Shown: positions 1 through 8,665, numbered from the stretch's first letter. The stretch is DNA of 64,000 nucleotides from Sandaracinus sp964481145 (GCA_964481145.1 CAYZTA010000014.1:40908-104907), one strand, 5' to 3'. The notes: generated by a model not told the origin, from the letters alone. Numbers and translations are program-made.

Positions 1-591
1 GCCCTGGAAGAACAAGACGCGCCCCCGCGCACGGACGTCAACCCGCGCATCGAAGACCGGCTCCTCGAAAGCCGAACCATCCTCGTCGGAGAAGAAGTCA
101 GCGACGCTCTTTATCGAAAGGTTGCGTCGGCCCTTCTCGTGCTCGAACAAAAGGACCCGAACGCCATGATCACGGTCCTCGTGAATTCTCCGGGCGGCTC
201 GGCCGACTCGGGCTTCGCGATGTACGACCTGCTCCGGTTTACGTCGTGCCCCGTGCGCACGATCGCCAATGGATTGGTCGCCTCCGCAGCCGTGCTCGTG
301 TTTTTGTCGGCGCCTCCAGGGAGCCGGCTCAGTTTGCCGAGCTCGCGTTTCCTCTTGCACCAACCCTCGACCGTGACGCGCGGTCAGTCGACTGACATCG
401 ACATCGCGGCCCGACAGATCATCGAGCTTCGACGTCGCTACAACGTGATCGTGGCCGAGGCGACCGGCAAGACGCTCGAAATGGTGGAGCGCGATTCGGA
501 ACGCGATTTCTGGCTGGGCGCGCAGGCCGCGCGTGAATACGGCCTCGTGAACGGAATCGTGACGCGGCGCTCCGAGCTCGATGCAAAATAG
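1..591 (+). CDS. clpP: ClpP-family serine protease (5' end outside window)
   Basis: Proteolytic subunit of a Clp-type cytoplasmic protease, which degrades substrates unfolded by an AAA+ partner. The reading frame is already open at base 1, so the start lies upstream; 196 residues are visible. In that fragment Ser95 (in GLVASAAV), His120 (in RFLLHQPS) and Asp169 (in ERDSERDF) form the catalytic triad. Their spacing of 25 and 49 residues equals that of E. coli ClpP. The NSPGG oxyanion-loop motif is present at about residue 62. The usual QAASMGA around the nucleophile is LVASAAV, so this could be a divergent ClpP paralogue rather than the housekeeping copy. The last 11 bases overlap the next gene, suggesting co-transcription. 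No ClpX or ClpA is visible. Confidence 0.9.
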   Translation, partial: ALEEQDAPPRTDVNPRIEDRLLESRTILVGEEVSDALYRKVASALLVLEQKDPNAMITVLVNSPGGSADSGFAMYDLLRFTSCPVRTIANGLVASAAVLVFLSAPPGSRLSLPSSRFLLHQPSTVTRGQSTDIDIAARQIIELRRRYNVIVAEATGKTLEMVERDSERDFWLGAQAAREYGLVNGIVTRRSELDAK

Positions 592-1585
592 CAAACGAAC
601 GCACGATCTCGTTCAAATCACCGTCGATCCAAGCCGCGAAGGCATGAGTCTCGCGGCTGTCGTGCGCCAGGCGCTGACGCACCAGACAGGCGAAGCTGTG
701 CCGTGGTCGCGCGCACGTGACCTCTGTCGGACCGGCCGAGTCAAGATCGACGGTGTCGTGATCATGGAAGACGCCACTCGATTGCGAAGTGGGTCGGTCG
801 TCGAAATCACGCCCACCGCGCCCAAAACGACACGCGGCGTTCTTCCGCGTGAAGCCGTGCTCTACCTCGATGACGATGTGATCGTCGTCGATAAGCCCAA
901 GGGTGTCGTGACCGTGCCATTTTCGGAAGGCGAGCGCGACACCCTCGTGGACCGTGTGCGCGCCCTCCTCTCTCGCGTCGAGAGGCGTGAACGAAGAGAT
1001 GCGCGCAAAGCGAATCGAGACGTGATGGTCGGCGTCGTTCAGCGCCTCGACAAAGACACGACGGGCGCCCTCGTCTTCGCGCGAACCATGAAGGCCAAGC
1101 GCTCCCTCGAAGATCAGCTTCGAGTGCACAGCGTCGAGAGGCGATATCTCGCGCTCGCCCATGGCGATGTGGTCAATGCGCGGTTCGAGAGTTTTCTCGT
1201 CCAGAATCGCGGCGATGGATTGCGCGGATCGTGGGGCGCCTTTCGCGGTCATGAAGGTCCCCCTCCGCCCGAAGCCAAACGCGCGATGACCCACATCCGA
1301 CGGATCGAAGCGCTCATGGGTGCGACGCTCGTCGAATGCCGACTCGAGACCGGACGACAGCATCAGATTCGCATTCATCTGGCGGAATCCGGCCATCCAC
1401 TCGTGGGTGAGCCCGTGTACATTCGCGATTATCGCGGACCGCGCATCGATGCGTCACGACCGATGCTGCACGCCATGGTGCTCGGCTTCGTGCATCCAAG
1501 GACCGGTGAACACGTGCATTTCGAAGCGCCCTTGCCCGCCGACTTCGAAGCATGCCTCGGCTCCAGGAGAACATTGCCTGGTTGA
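581..1585 (+). CDS. RluA-family pseudouridine synthase
   Basis: Converts specific uridines in rRNA or tRNA to pseudouridine. The 334-residue protein has an S4-like RNA-binding region (about residues 22-75, including the VKIDG strand) and then the catalytic domain. The family signature appears as VVQRLDKDTTGAL, with catalytic Asp157; the usual His of HRLD is Gln. Later motifs include ETGRQHQIRIHLAESGHPLVGE near residue 255-275 and a final LHAMVLGFVHP strand. The ATG start overlaps the end of the ClpP gene by 11 bases, so translation is probably coupled. Which RNA position it modifies cannot be told from sequence alone. Confidence 0.9.
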   Translation: MQNSKRTHDLVQITVDPSREGMSLAAVVRQALTHQTGEAVPWSRARDLCRTGRVKIDGVVIMEDATRLRSGSVVEITPTAPKTTRGVLPREAVLYLDDDVIVVDKPKGVVTVPFSEGERDTLVDRVRALLSRVERRERRDARKANRDVMVGVVQRLDKDTTGALVFARTMKAKRSLEDQLRVHSVERRYLALAHGDVVNARFESFLVQNRGDGLRGSWGAFRGHEGPPPPEAKRAMTHIRRIEALMGATLVECRLETGRQHQIRIHLAESGHPLVGEPVYIRDYRGPRIDASRPMLHAMVLGFVHPRTGEHVHFEAPLPADFEACLGSRRTLPG

Positions 1586-1669
1586 CGCGCGTCGAGCAGT
1601 TGGTTTATGGAGGATTCGCCTCGGGGGGGGCAGGAGCTCCCCTGCCTGAGTCAAAGGAGAATGAACCAT

Positions 1670-2539
1670 ATGACGAAGAATGCCCTTGGAATACTCGGCG
1701 TGGCTTTTGCCCTCGCAATGTTCGGTTGCGACGACGGCGGCGACAGCTCGGTCACAGATGCAGGGAACAGCGACAGCGGCGGCAGCACCCAGGACTCTGG
1801 CAACACCCCGGATGCGGGTGGCGGCACCACGGCGACCTTCTGCGCCGAGGAGTGCACCACCGCGGCGGACTGCGAAATCGGCGGCGCGAACACCGCTGGC
1901 TTCACGTGCACGGGGGGTCGATGCGTGGTTCCTGCAACGGGCTGCACCGCGAACGCGGAGTGCGTCGCCCAGTTCAGCGGATGGATCCGGGCGGACTCGG
2001 ACGGTGACTTCCTCCCCGATGCGCCATGCACTGCGGATGGCGTGACTTTTCCCGCCACCTGCGAGGATGGTGAGGTGTGCTGTATCACCGGTCAGATCTG
2101 CCTCGAGGGCGGCTTCTGTGCATCGCCCGCTGGTGGCGCGGTGAGCTGCACGACCCTGACACTCGACGACGTCGAAGCGACGTCGATCAGCGGCGAAAGC
2201 GTGACGGTCTGCGGGCGTGAGAGCGCCACCGACGCCACCTGCGAGGCGGGTACTTGTCGTAACCCCTGCTCGGCGAACGCCGATTGCGCGGGTGACGTCT
2301 ATCCGACGTGTAACACCACCACCGGCAACTGCGAGTGTGCGGTGTCGCCCAACTCGTGTGCGGGCAATACGGTCGGTGGCACGGTGTGTCAGGCCAACGG
2401 CACCTGCGGTTGCGCCGAGGACAACGACTGCATGGGTCAAGGTTTCAACACCTGCCACGACGGCGTGTGCGGCTGTTCCAACGCAGGCGCTTGCAGCGAT
2501 ACGAAGACGTTCGACGGAACGACGATCGTCTGCGAATGA
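1670..2539 (+). CDS. Cys-rich lipoprotein with DAG-type linker
   Basis: Function unknown. The start at 1670 is chosen because an AAAGGAGA ribosome site at 1652-1659 sits about 10 bases upstream; the ATG at 1661 would be too close. The 289-residue product begins with a lipoprotein signal peptide ending at the lipobox AMFGC. A low-complexity D/S/G/T linker of about 45 residues follows, then many regularly spaced Cys residues with 'C..nADC' and 'TGNCEC' patterns resembling small disulfide-rich repeats. Such proteins are common on the myxobacterial envelope. It is probably exported and lipid-anchored, with several intrachain disulfides. No catalytic motif is seen. Confidence 0.8.
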   Translation: MTKNALGILGVAFALAMFGCDDGGDSSVTDAGNSDSGGSTQDSGNTPDAGGGTTATFCAEECTTAADCEIGGANTAGFTCTGGRCVVPATGCTANAECVAQFSGWIRADSDGDFLPDAPCTADGVTFPATCEDGEVCCITGQICLEGGFCASPAGGAVSCTTLTLDDVEATSISGESVTVCGRESATDATCEAGTCRNPCSANADCAGDVYPTCNTTTGNCECAVSPNSCAGNTVGGTVCQANGTCGCAEDNDCMGQGFNTCHDGVCGCSNAGACSDTKTFDGTTIVCE

Positions 2540-2549
2540 GTCCAGCGTG

Positions 2550-2567
2550 ACGCGCCATGAGGCGCGT
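2550..2567 (+). terminator. possible hairpin terminator after Cys-rich lipoprotein
   Basis: ACGCGCC and GGCGCGT form a perfect 7-bp stem with a 4-base loop, 10 bases after the stop codon. There is no T-rich tail, so this is only a weak candidate for an intrinsic terminator. Confidence 0.3.
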
Positions 2568-2644
2568 GCTCACACGATGCGCGGCGACCTCACGGTCGGC
2601 CGCGCATCGTCGCTTTTCGGAGCGCCTCGTTGCGGCAGGCTCCA

Positions 2645-2664
2645 CATTTGCGCCTTCCACATCT
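2645..2664 (+). repeat. solitary copy of a 20-bp dispersed repeat
   Basis: The 20-base core CATTTGCGCCTTCCACATCT in this intergenic stretch is the same as the core of both arms of the inverted repeat at 27719-27838. No matching second arm was found nearby here. It lies between the Cys-rich lipoprotein gene and the HTTM-associated gene; the rest of 2540-2707 shows nothing else. Confidence 0.6.
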
Positions 2665-2707
2665 GGTTGACGAGCGGGGCTTCTTCTGACGATTGTTCGC
2701 TTTCTCC

Positions 2708-3166
2708 ATGAACGAACGGCAACCCCATCGCGAAGTGATTGTTTCGGCACCGGAAGGTGTGTGGCGAAGGCGACTTCCTTTGCTGGGGACGCTTTGGGCC
2801 GTATGGATGCTCGTCGTGCCGCTTCGATATTACTTCGGGGACGACGCGTATGACGAACGGTTCGCCTGGAGAATGTTCTCCGCGGTGCGTGTGCAGAGCT
2901 GTCAGGCCGAGCTCAAAGAGACGCGCGACACGCATGATCGAGTCATTCCACTCATGGAGGTGCTCCCTGCGCCGTGGGCAGCGCTCCTCGAACGAAACCG
3001 AACTGCGGTCGTCGATGCCGTCCTGAGATGGCGGTGCGGACGTGAGGGCGTGACGAGGGTTCGCGTGCAACACACATGTCGTGATGCGAGCGGACAACCT
3101 CTACCGAACACGAGCCGCGAAATCGAATGTGCATCCGGAGAAATCTCACGAGGAGATCTCCCATGA
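2708..3166 (+). CDS. small membrane protein paired with HTTM protein, FAWRM motif
   Basis: A 152-residue protein with one hydrophobic segment (about residues 22-38, LLGTLWAVWMLVVPLRYYF) followed by an extracytoplasmic-looking region with four Cys. The sequence ERFAWRMFSAVR just after the membrane segment resembles the 'FSWRM' motif that follows the membrane bundle in vitamin K-dependent gamma-carboxylase/HTTM proteins. The stop codon overlaps the start of the HTTM gene (ATGA, 3163-3166), so the two are almost certainly co-translated. Inference: this gene carries, as a separate polypeptide, a part that other HTTM proteins have in cis. The exact role is unknown. Confidence 0.75.
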   Translation: MNERQPHREVIVSAPEGVWRRRLPLLGTLWAVWMLVVPLRYYFGDDAYDERFAWRMFSAVRVQSCQAELKETRDTHDRVIPLMEVLPAPWAALLERNRTAVVDAVLRWRCGREGVTRVRVQHTCRDASGQPLPNTSREIECASGEISRGDLP

Positions 3167-4641
3167 ACGCGTTCGAACGTTATTGGCTCGCACCGATTCC
3201 GGCCGTGCGCGCGTGGTTCGTTGTAAAGTCGACTCTGCTGCTCTTCGCGATCGATATCTTCGCCGAGCACCTAAGACCGGCATGGCGCTACGGAACGGCT
3301 GACTTCAACGTCGCGCATTTCCCGCTCTTCGATCTCTTGCCCATGCCGACCACCGCGCTTTATGTCGGCACCCTCACGGCCGTCGGCTTCCTTGCGTTCG
3401 TGGCTGCTCTTTCTCCACGTGCACCGCGTCCCGTGCTCATCGCCATCGCGGCGCTGTATTTCTGGAGTTGGTCGTGCTCGATGCACGACAGCTATCAGCA
3501 CCATTATCTGCTGAGCCTCTTCTTCATCGCGTTCGCGCTCTTTCCAATGGCCAGCACCCGCGACCTGTTCGGCTGGCCGAGCGAAATTCGCCCGGCGGCA
3601 TCGAAGAAGAAAAAAGCATCGAACGCTCAGAAGAGGACGCTCGACGAGGCGCTTCCGCACGGCCTCGTGCCCCGCGCTTCCTCTTTCGGACTCGTCTTGG
3701 TGTGGATCACGTCGGCGGTCGTATATGGCTACACCGCCATCTCGAAGACCGAAGCGGAATGGCGAAGCGGCGAAGCGCTCCGCAATCTCACACGCAACGG
3801 CACGACGATCCCTCGAGCCATCGATTTCTTCGGCGCCTTTGGGCTCGAAGGAGACACACTTTGGCAATTTTTGGGCCATTCGGTGATTGGCCTCCAGGTC
3901 GCGATCGCGCTCGGCTTTTTGATGGCGCCCTTGCGCGATCAGGCGAGCGGACCCCTCGCGCGGGGATTGAACGTCGGCTCGCTCGTCGTGCTGACGCTCT
4001 CCTTGAGCTTCCATCTCGGCGCCGAGGTGATGGGCCTCCAGATCGGGTGGTTCAGCTGGTATATGATCCTGCTGGCGTTCGCGACCTTTCTCCCTGCACG
4101 CATGCTCTCGGCCCTCGTTCTCTTCGCGAGTTGGCCCGTGAGAGAAGTGGTCGAGATGGTTTCTTCACGAGAGCCGAACCCAGCACGCACGGCTGCATTC
4201 GCGCTCATGAGCGCGCTCCTCCTCGTCCCGGTCGGGATGGATCTCGATATGCCGGGAGCCCTCGCAGGCTCGGTGGTGATTGCGCTCGGTGTGATGGGCG
4301 CTGCGCTCTATGGATTGATGCGCTCCAAATGGCTCGAGGAGACCCGCGCCGCCGCGTTTGCGCTCATGCTCGGCGCTGCCCTCGTGCCTTTCTCGATTCG
4401 ATATTTGGGTGGCGAAGAAGGGATGACTCCTGCTGGACAAACCGCTCCTTCCAACGACGTCCGTTACGATTATTGGCGTTTCGCCGGCGGTGATTTCAGA
4501 CGACGCGGCGAATGGGCACGAGCGCTCGATGCATATTTGAAGGCAGAAGAATACGCCCCTCAAGGACAGAGCCGACGCGCACATGCCGAGGAGATGCGAC
4601 AACGAATCCAGCAAGAAGGCCCGCGGAGCGTCGAGCGATGA
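3163..4641 (+). CDS. HTTM-domain multi-pass membrane protein
   Basis: A 492-residue integral membrane protein of the HTTM (horizontally transferred transmembrane) family, related to vitamin K-dependent gamma-carboxylase. Several hydrophobic helices are visible between residues 15 and 400. A conserved-looking segment DSYQHHYLLSLFFIAFALFP lies near residue 110-130, where HTTM proteins carry an H-x-Y motif, and a Lys-rich loop (about 149-160) follows. The C-terminal 70 residues are soluble and helical, with a TPR-like look (RGEWARALDAYLKAEEYAP). The start at 3163 has AGGAG at 3151-3155 and overlaps the upstream gene. Whether it is enzymatic is unknown. Confidence 0.8.
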   Translation: MNAFERYWLAPIPAVRAWFVVKSTLLLFAIDIFAEHLRPAWRYGTADFNVAHFPLFDLLPMPTTALYVGTLTAVGFLAFVAALSPRAPRPVLIAIAALYFWSWSCSMHDSYQHHYLLSLFFIAFALFPMASTRDLFGWPSEIRPAASKKKKASNAQKRTLDEALPHGLVPRASSFGLVLVWITSAVVYGYTAISKTEAEWRSGEALRNLTRNGTTIPRAIDFFGAFGLEGDTLWQFLGHSVIGLQVAIALGFLMAPLRDQASGPLARGLNVGSLVVLTLSLSFHLGAEVMGLQIGWFSWYMILLAFATFLPARMLSALVLFASWPVREVVEMVSSREPNPARTAAFALMSALLLVPVGMDLDMPGALAGSVVIALGVMGAALYGLMRSKWLEETRAAAFALMLGAALVPFSIRYLGGEEGMTPAGQTAPSNDVRYDYWRFAGGDFRRRGEWARALDAYLKAEEYAPQGQSRRAHAEEMRQRIQQEGPRSVER

Positions 4642-4662
4642 TACTCTCGTGCGGAGGCTTCC

Positions 4663-5241
4663 ATGACCCTTCTCGAGTACGATGTCGATGACACGGTGGG
4701 CGCAGGACGAGCGCGCTACTTCGAGCGCTTTGGCTTCGACACGAGCACCTATGGCGCAAAGTGGGTCGACCTCGGCAAGATCGGACCTATCCCTCTCGGC
4801 TTCCCGAACAGCCCGGGCCGTCAGCGCGCGGTGCCTCTTCACGATCTGCATCACGTACTGACTGGATACGCGGCCGATTGGACTGGAGAGTGTGAGATCT
4901 CGGCGTGGGAGATCGGCGCTGGGTGCGGTCGCTATATCGCCGCGTGGATCATCAACTTCGGCGTCGTGACCCTCGGGATCATCATCGCACCGCGTCGCAC
5001 GCTCCATGCGTTCGCGCGGGGTCGCCGCTCCCGCTCGCTCTATCTGGATGGGCGCGGGTTCACCGAATCGGTGCTCGAAGAGAATCTCGGACAGCTTCGC
5101 CAGAAGCTTGGTGTGGATGATACGGATGTGAAGCCCACCGTGCTCGACGCGGTGCTGCTCGCGGGTGCAAGCCTCGTGGCGCCGGCCATCTATCTTGGCC
5201 CGCTCGCGCTGTTGGCGGGCGCGATTCACACGCTACGATGA
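4663..5241 (+). CDS. Coq4-like protein with HDxxHx11E motif
   Basis: A 192-residue protein. The segment PLHDLHHVLTGYAADWTGE contains His60, Asp61, His64 and Glu76, which fit the HDxxHx11E metal motif of the ubiquinone-biosynthesis protein Coq4. Hydrophobic segments lie near residues 92-112 and at the C-terminus (ASLVAPAIYLGPLALLAGA), so it may sit at the membrane. A GGAGG ribosome site precedes the ATG. It follows the HTTM gene by 21 bases in the same direction and may share its transcript. Assignment rests on the motif; no other ubiquinone gene is nearby, so a role in quinone metabolism is only inferred. Confidence 0.6.
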   Translation: MTLLEYDVDDTVGAGRARYFERFGFDTSTYGAKWVDLGKIGPIPLGFPNSPGRQRAVPLHDLHHVLTGYAADWTGECEISAWEIGAGCGRYIAAWIINFGVVTLGIIIAPRRTLHAFARGRRSRSLYLDGRGFTESVLEENLGQLRQKLGVDDTDVKPTVLDAVLLAGASLVAPAIYLGPLALLAGAIHTLR

Positions 5242-5966
5242 CGACTCATGCGCCAGAGATCTTCGCCTTGTGCGATGCGATTCTTCCACGCGGGATCGAG
5301 TGCGAGGCTGACCATTGTGTCGGCGAGCATGTCGCCTGAAATCGACCGATAGCGATCGCGAATGGTCGCCCCGCCGAGCATGCCGAGCAGAGAAAGGGCG
5401 GTATCGACCACGGGCGCCGTGATCTTCTCTTCGTGACGAGGCTCATCGCGGTCGCCGACGATGAACGAAGGTCTCACGATCGTGTAAGGAAGACCGCTCT
5501 CGATGAGCGCCTGTTCCACGCGCGCACGCGCTCGAAGATAACTTCCTCGCGCATGAGGTCCGGCTCCGATCGAGGACAGATAGACGAATCGCGAGAGCGA
5601 TCCCGCAGAGCGCGCGGCTGCGATCAGCATCTCCGTCATTTCGACGTCGACTGCGTCATAGGTCTCGCGTGAAGGGTCATGCCCTTTGCGCGCGGCGTCC
5701 TTTGCACGCGCGCGCGTCGTGCCAAGGCACGCAAACATCAGCGTTGGTTTTCGCTCCATGATCGTTTGCGTGATGGCATCCAAGTCCCATCGACTCGTAT
5801 CGACGATCGCACCCATGGACGAGAAGCGATCGCGCCATTCGGTAAGACGCGGTGAGTCGGGACGCACGTGCGCCACAGCGATACTCCCTCGCTGAACGAG
5901 ATGCAGAACGATGTGTCTTCCCGAAAGCCCCGTCGCCCCAGCCACGAATGCAATCTCAGTCGCCAT
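5226..5966 (-). CDS. atypical SDR / NAD(P)-binding Rossmann protein
   Basis: A 246-residue protein of the atypical short-chain dehydrogenase (NmrA/HTATIP2-like) group. The N-terminus IAFVAGATGLSGRH carries the dinucleotide-binding GxxGxxG. Later strands YLSSIGAGPHARGSYLRARARVEQAL and GLPYTIVRPSFIVG match the S...(Y/S)xxxK-type region and the 'RPsfl.G' strand of the family, but the canonical YxxxK is degraded (YLRAR). This suggests a binding or regulatory rather than a classical dehydrogenase role. The ATG at 5966 is chosen because it begins the beta strand directly. The 3' end overlaps the convergent Coq4-like gene by 16 bases. Confidence 0.75.
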   Translation of the reverse strand: MATEIAFVAGATGLSGRHIVLHLVQRGSIAVAHVRPDSPRLTEWRDRFSSMGAIVDTSRWDLDAITQTIMERKPTLMFACLGTTRARAKDAARKGHDPSRETYDAVDVEMTEMLIAAARSAGSLSRFVYLSSIGAGPHARGSYLRARARVEQALIESGLPYTIVRPSFIVGDRDEPRHEEKITAPVVDTALSLLGMLGGATIRDRYRSISGDMLADTMVSLALDPAWKNRIAQGEDLWRMSRHRSV

Positions 5967-6105
5967 CGTCGCAGGGTGACGAGCTTTCACTGCGATCACA
6001 AGCGCAAGCATGCCCATCCGCATGTCGTCGTCCGCGATTGGACATGGATTCCAGCTCGTCCCCCCCGCACGGCGGGCGTTCACAAGTCATCCGGGGTAAG
6101 ATCGC

Positions 6106-6687
6106 GTGATAGCTTCCGAGCTGCATCGTATGAGCTACGCCGAGTACCTTGCGCTCGAGCGCGCGAGCGAAACAAAGCACGAGTACGTGAACGGCGAGGT
6201 CTACGCGATGGCGGGCGGCTCCCCCGAGCACGCGCGGCTGGCGCTCCAATTCGGCACCCTCGCGAACCTCGCGCTCCGTGGTCGGCCGTGCGCAACCTTT
6301 TCATCGGATGCGCGCATTCGTATCGAGCATACCAAGCGGGCGACCTACCCCGATCTCTCGATCGTCTGCGGCAAGCTCGAGCGCGCAAAGGACGACGCCG
6401 ATGCGATCACGAACCCGCGCGTGATCGTCGAGGTGCTCTCGGAGTCGACCGAGGCTTCCGATCGAGGCGACAAGTGGGCTCACTATCAACACCTCGAGTC
6501 GCTTGCGGAGTACGTGCTCGTCTCCCAGCACACGCCGCGCATCGAGGTGTTCCGGCGCAGTGAGCAGGGCTGGACGTACGAGACGTTCGGCAAAGGAGCG
6601 CGGGTGACGCTGCGATCGGTCGATGTGGTGATCGATGTCGATGAACTCTACGCCGATCCGCTCGCGGCGGCTGACATCGCCATCTGA
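6106..6687 (+). CDS. Uma2-family putative nuclease (DUF820)
   Basis: A 193-residue protein with the Uma2/DUF820 restriction-endonuclease fold. It shows KHEYVNGEVYAMAGGS near the N-terminus, YPDLSIVCG (metal-binding Asp), IVEVLSEST (Glu of the E-x-L element) and a following DKW Lys, so the PD-(D/E)XK residues appear intact. Biological substrates are not established for the family. The first codon is GTG (6106); an ATG at 6130 is an alternative. It stands alone between unrelated genes with no partner methyltransferase next to it. Confidence 0.85.
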   Translation: MIASELHRMSYAEYLALERASETKHEYVNGEVYAMAGGSPEHARLALQFGTLANLALRGRPCATFSSDARIRIEHTKRATYPDLSIVCGKLERAKDDADAITNPRVIVEVLSESTEASDRGDKWAHYQHLESLAEYVLVSQHTPRIEVFRRSEQGWTYETFGKGARVTLRSVDVVIDVDELYADPLAAADIAI

Positions 6688-6715
6688 CGTGATCAGATGA
6701 TGGATACCCGATCTC

Positions 6716-7543
6716 TTAGCCTCGTTCTGACGCGTTGAGGAGCTCTGCGCGAATCGCGCGCACGGCGTCATCGTCGAGCCCCGTTCGCACAGCGACATCG
6801 AGGATTGCAGGGGCCATCGCGTCGTAGAGCGTGAGCGCATGGGGGTCGAGCTCCGTCAGTGCAGCGCGGTGACGGCGGACCGCCAATGCATCGCCACGCA
6901 CGATGGGACCGGTGAGCGCCAAAGGAAGCCCGAGCGCGGCGATGTTCGATGCGACCGTCTCGAGGAGACCTGCGCTCGCTCGTTCGGCGTCGCGGCGTGA
7001 CGACCCCAAAAGCACGAGCGCATCCACTGTGGTTGCAGCGAGCGCCGCCGCGCCATTGGCGAGCAGGGCCGCCACAGCATGGTAGGCAGGACCGTGGATC
7101 GGAAGGACGAGAGGGCGTGCACCCACGGCGCGGGTCAGCGTGCGCGCGGCCTTGACCGCACGGGGATCGCCCCCGAGCACGAACGTCTTGTCGGACAATG
7201 GAGGGATGTGGCGCGCACTGGCAAACGAAACAAGCGGATGCATCACGCCCACGCTCGCGCCGCCAGCGCGACATGGTGCGAGCACGCTCGCGTCGAGCCC
7301 GCCCGCCGTATGAAGCACGATGCTGCCCTTCGAAAGATGGCCGCGAAGATGTTCCGCCACCGAAGCAATCGCCGGATCCTTGACCGCGATCACGATGATT
7401 CGCGCGTGCGGTACTTCGATCGCGCGGCCCGGTTGATTCGACACCGAAACACCCGCAGCACGGAGTCCGCGCGCGAGGGCTGCACCGAGCCGCCCACGCC
7501 CGAGGATGAGCAGGGGCTCAGCGAGAATAGAGCGAGTGCGCAT
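6716..7543 (-). CDS. Rossmann-fold DUF2520 protein
   Basis: A 275-residue NAD(P)-binding protein. The N-terminal strand LLILGRGRLGAALARGL holds the G-x-G-x-x-A nucleotide loop of the F420-dependent oxidoreductase/6-phosphogluconate-like fold. VMHPLVSF near residue 100 matches the 'HPLqSF' segment of DUF2520 proteins. The C-terminal half is helical (AYHAVAALLANGAAALAA), as expected for the dimerising domain. In other bacteria relatives occur beside pantothenate genes; here it ends a long operon. The start overlaps the end of nadD by 26 bases. Confidence 0.8.
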   Translation of the reverse strand: MRTRSILAEPLLILGRGRLGAALARGLRAAGVSVSNQPGRAIEVPHARIIVIAVKDPAIASVAEHLRGHLSKGSIVLHTAGGLDASVLAPCRAGGASVGVMHPLVSFASARHIPPLSDKTFVLGGDPRAVKAARTLTRAVGARPLVLPIHGPAYHAVAALLANGAAALAATTVDALVLLGSSRRDAERASAGLLETVASNIAALGLPLALTGPIVRGDALAVRRHRAALTELDPHALTLYDAMAPAILDVAVRTGLDDDAVRAIRAELLNASERG

Positions 7544-8069
7544 GGCAATAGGATTCCACCGCTCGCGGCACGAGGCCCGAAACGGATTCTCTGACCCGAA
7601 GTCGATCGCGCACGAGGGTCGAGCTCACTTGAGGAAGATCGAGCGTGCTCGCCTCCACCTCTCGCTCGTATCCGGCGCGACCCACGACGAAAGGCGGGGC
7701 CAACGCACGAATGCGCTCGAAATCTTTCCACCGATGAACCTCTCCGAGCACGTCCGCGCCGATCACGAGCCGCAACCCGCTCTCGGGGCGCTGTGTTCTC
7801 AGCGCTTCGAGCGTGTGGATCGTGTAGCTCGGGCTTCCGAGATCTTCCTCGATCCGCGAGATCTCGACGCCTTGCAAAAATCCAAATGCAATCTCGCACA
7901 TCTGGACTCGGTGCTCGAACGAGGTGAGCGGCTTGCCGAACGCGTGGTCGAAGGTGGGGATGACGAGGAGGACATCGATCGGTGCAGCTGAAAGCGCATA
8001 CGCTGCCAAAAGGACGTGTCCACAATGCGGGGGATCGAAGCTTCCACCGAGGACGCCCACCGTGCTCAT
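7518..8069 (-). CDS. nadD: nicotinate-nucleotide adenylyltransferase
   Basis: Transfers AMP from ATP to nicotinate mononucleotide, giving deamido-NAD in NAD biosynthesis; cytoplasmic. The 183-residue sequence starts MSTVGVLGGSFDPPHCGH, the nucleotidyltransferase GxFDPxHxGH signature. It carries LVIGADVLGEVHRWKD in the middle and SSTLVRDRL near the end, the family ISSTxxR motif. The ATG at 8069 overlaps the upstream stop (ATGA), so it is translationally coupled. Length is slightly below the usual 190-220 residues. Confidence 0.9.
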   Translation of the reverse strand: MSTVGVLGGSFDPPHCGHVLLAAYALSAAPIDVLLVIPTFDHAFGKPLTSFEHRVQMCEIAFGFLQGVEISRIEEDLGSPSYTIHTLEALRTQRPESGLRLVIGADVLGEVHRWKDFERIRALAPPFVVGRAGYEREVEASTLDLPQVSSTLVRDRLRVRESVSGLVPRAVESYCHAHSLYSR

Positions 8070-8665
8070 TTTGCGACCATCACTTTCATCGTTTTGGAGG
8101 CGACCAGTTCTCGCCATACCGGAATGCCGGCAAGATCATAAAGTGAAACCGTGACTCCATCTTCACACGCTTCGAGCACTCCCACCCGCCCACAGCAAAG
8201 AGGTCCGGGCGTGAAAAATGTGCGCTGGCCGAAGCGACGCAGGTCGGATTCACTCGCACGGCCATACACGATGAGCTGCGCATTCGCGATGTCCTCTTCG
8301 TTGAGGATCGCTTTGTCGTGCACGAAGAGAACCATTCGATCATCCATCATTTCGATGGCGCGCGCCGGAAACGGAGGCAGTTTGCGCACGAACTCGAGCC
8401 TCGAACGTGAGGTATCCGCTTCGAGCAAGAGTTCGATCTCGTCGGGTCGGCCTCGTTGAGCGAGGAGCGCCGCGCGCTCGAGGAACGTCTCCTCCGCGCG
8501 CTCACCCCCGAGCTCCGACGCCCACGACTCGATCGCGCGCTCCACGAAGTCGCCGGTCCCCAAATAGACGACTTGCTCCACATCTGCGTCCCCAAGCAGA
8601 AACGAAACGGCTTCTCGAAATCCTTCTTCGACGTCGTCCGCCGGTCCGATCACACCGATTCGCAT
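8066..8665 (-). CDS. hypothetical protein, phosphoesterase-like look
   Basis: A 199-residue protein not recognised with certainty. It begins MRIGVIGPADDVEEGF, has VVYLGTGDFVERAIESWA, then LIVYGRASESDLRRFG and a terminal TFFTPGPLCCGRVGVLEA...VTVSLYDLAG. The order of strands recalls the calcineurin-like phosphoesterase fold, but the metal-binding DxH and GNxD/GNH motifs are absent. It could be a catalytically dead relative, or something unrelated. It sits four bases downstream of the giant TPR gene and overlaps nadD, clearly inside the same operon. Confidence 0.7.
   Translation of the reverse strand: MRIGVIGPADDVEEGFREAVSFLLGDADVEQVVYLGTGDFVERAIESWASELGGERAEETFLERAALLAQRGRPDEIELLLEADTSRSRLEFVRKLPPFPARAIEMMDDRMVLFVHDKAILNEEDIANAQLIVYGRASESDLRRFGQRTFFTPGPLCCGRVGVLEACEDGVTVSLYDLAGIPVWRELVASKTMKVMVAK

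Noticed and set aside
2868..2884. GGAGAATGTTCTCC palindrome similar to the one at 40675
   Set aside because: Lies inside a coding sequence, with short arms that can easily arise by chance and no regulatory context.
6106..6687. Uma2-type protein as part of a restriction or defence system
   Set aside because: No partner gene, methyltransferase or helicase next to it; Uma2 proteins are common single genes.
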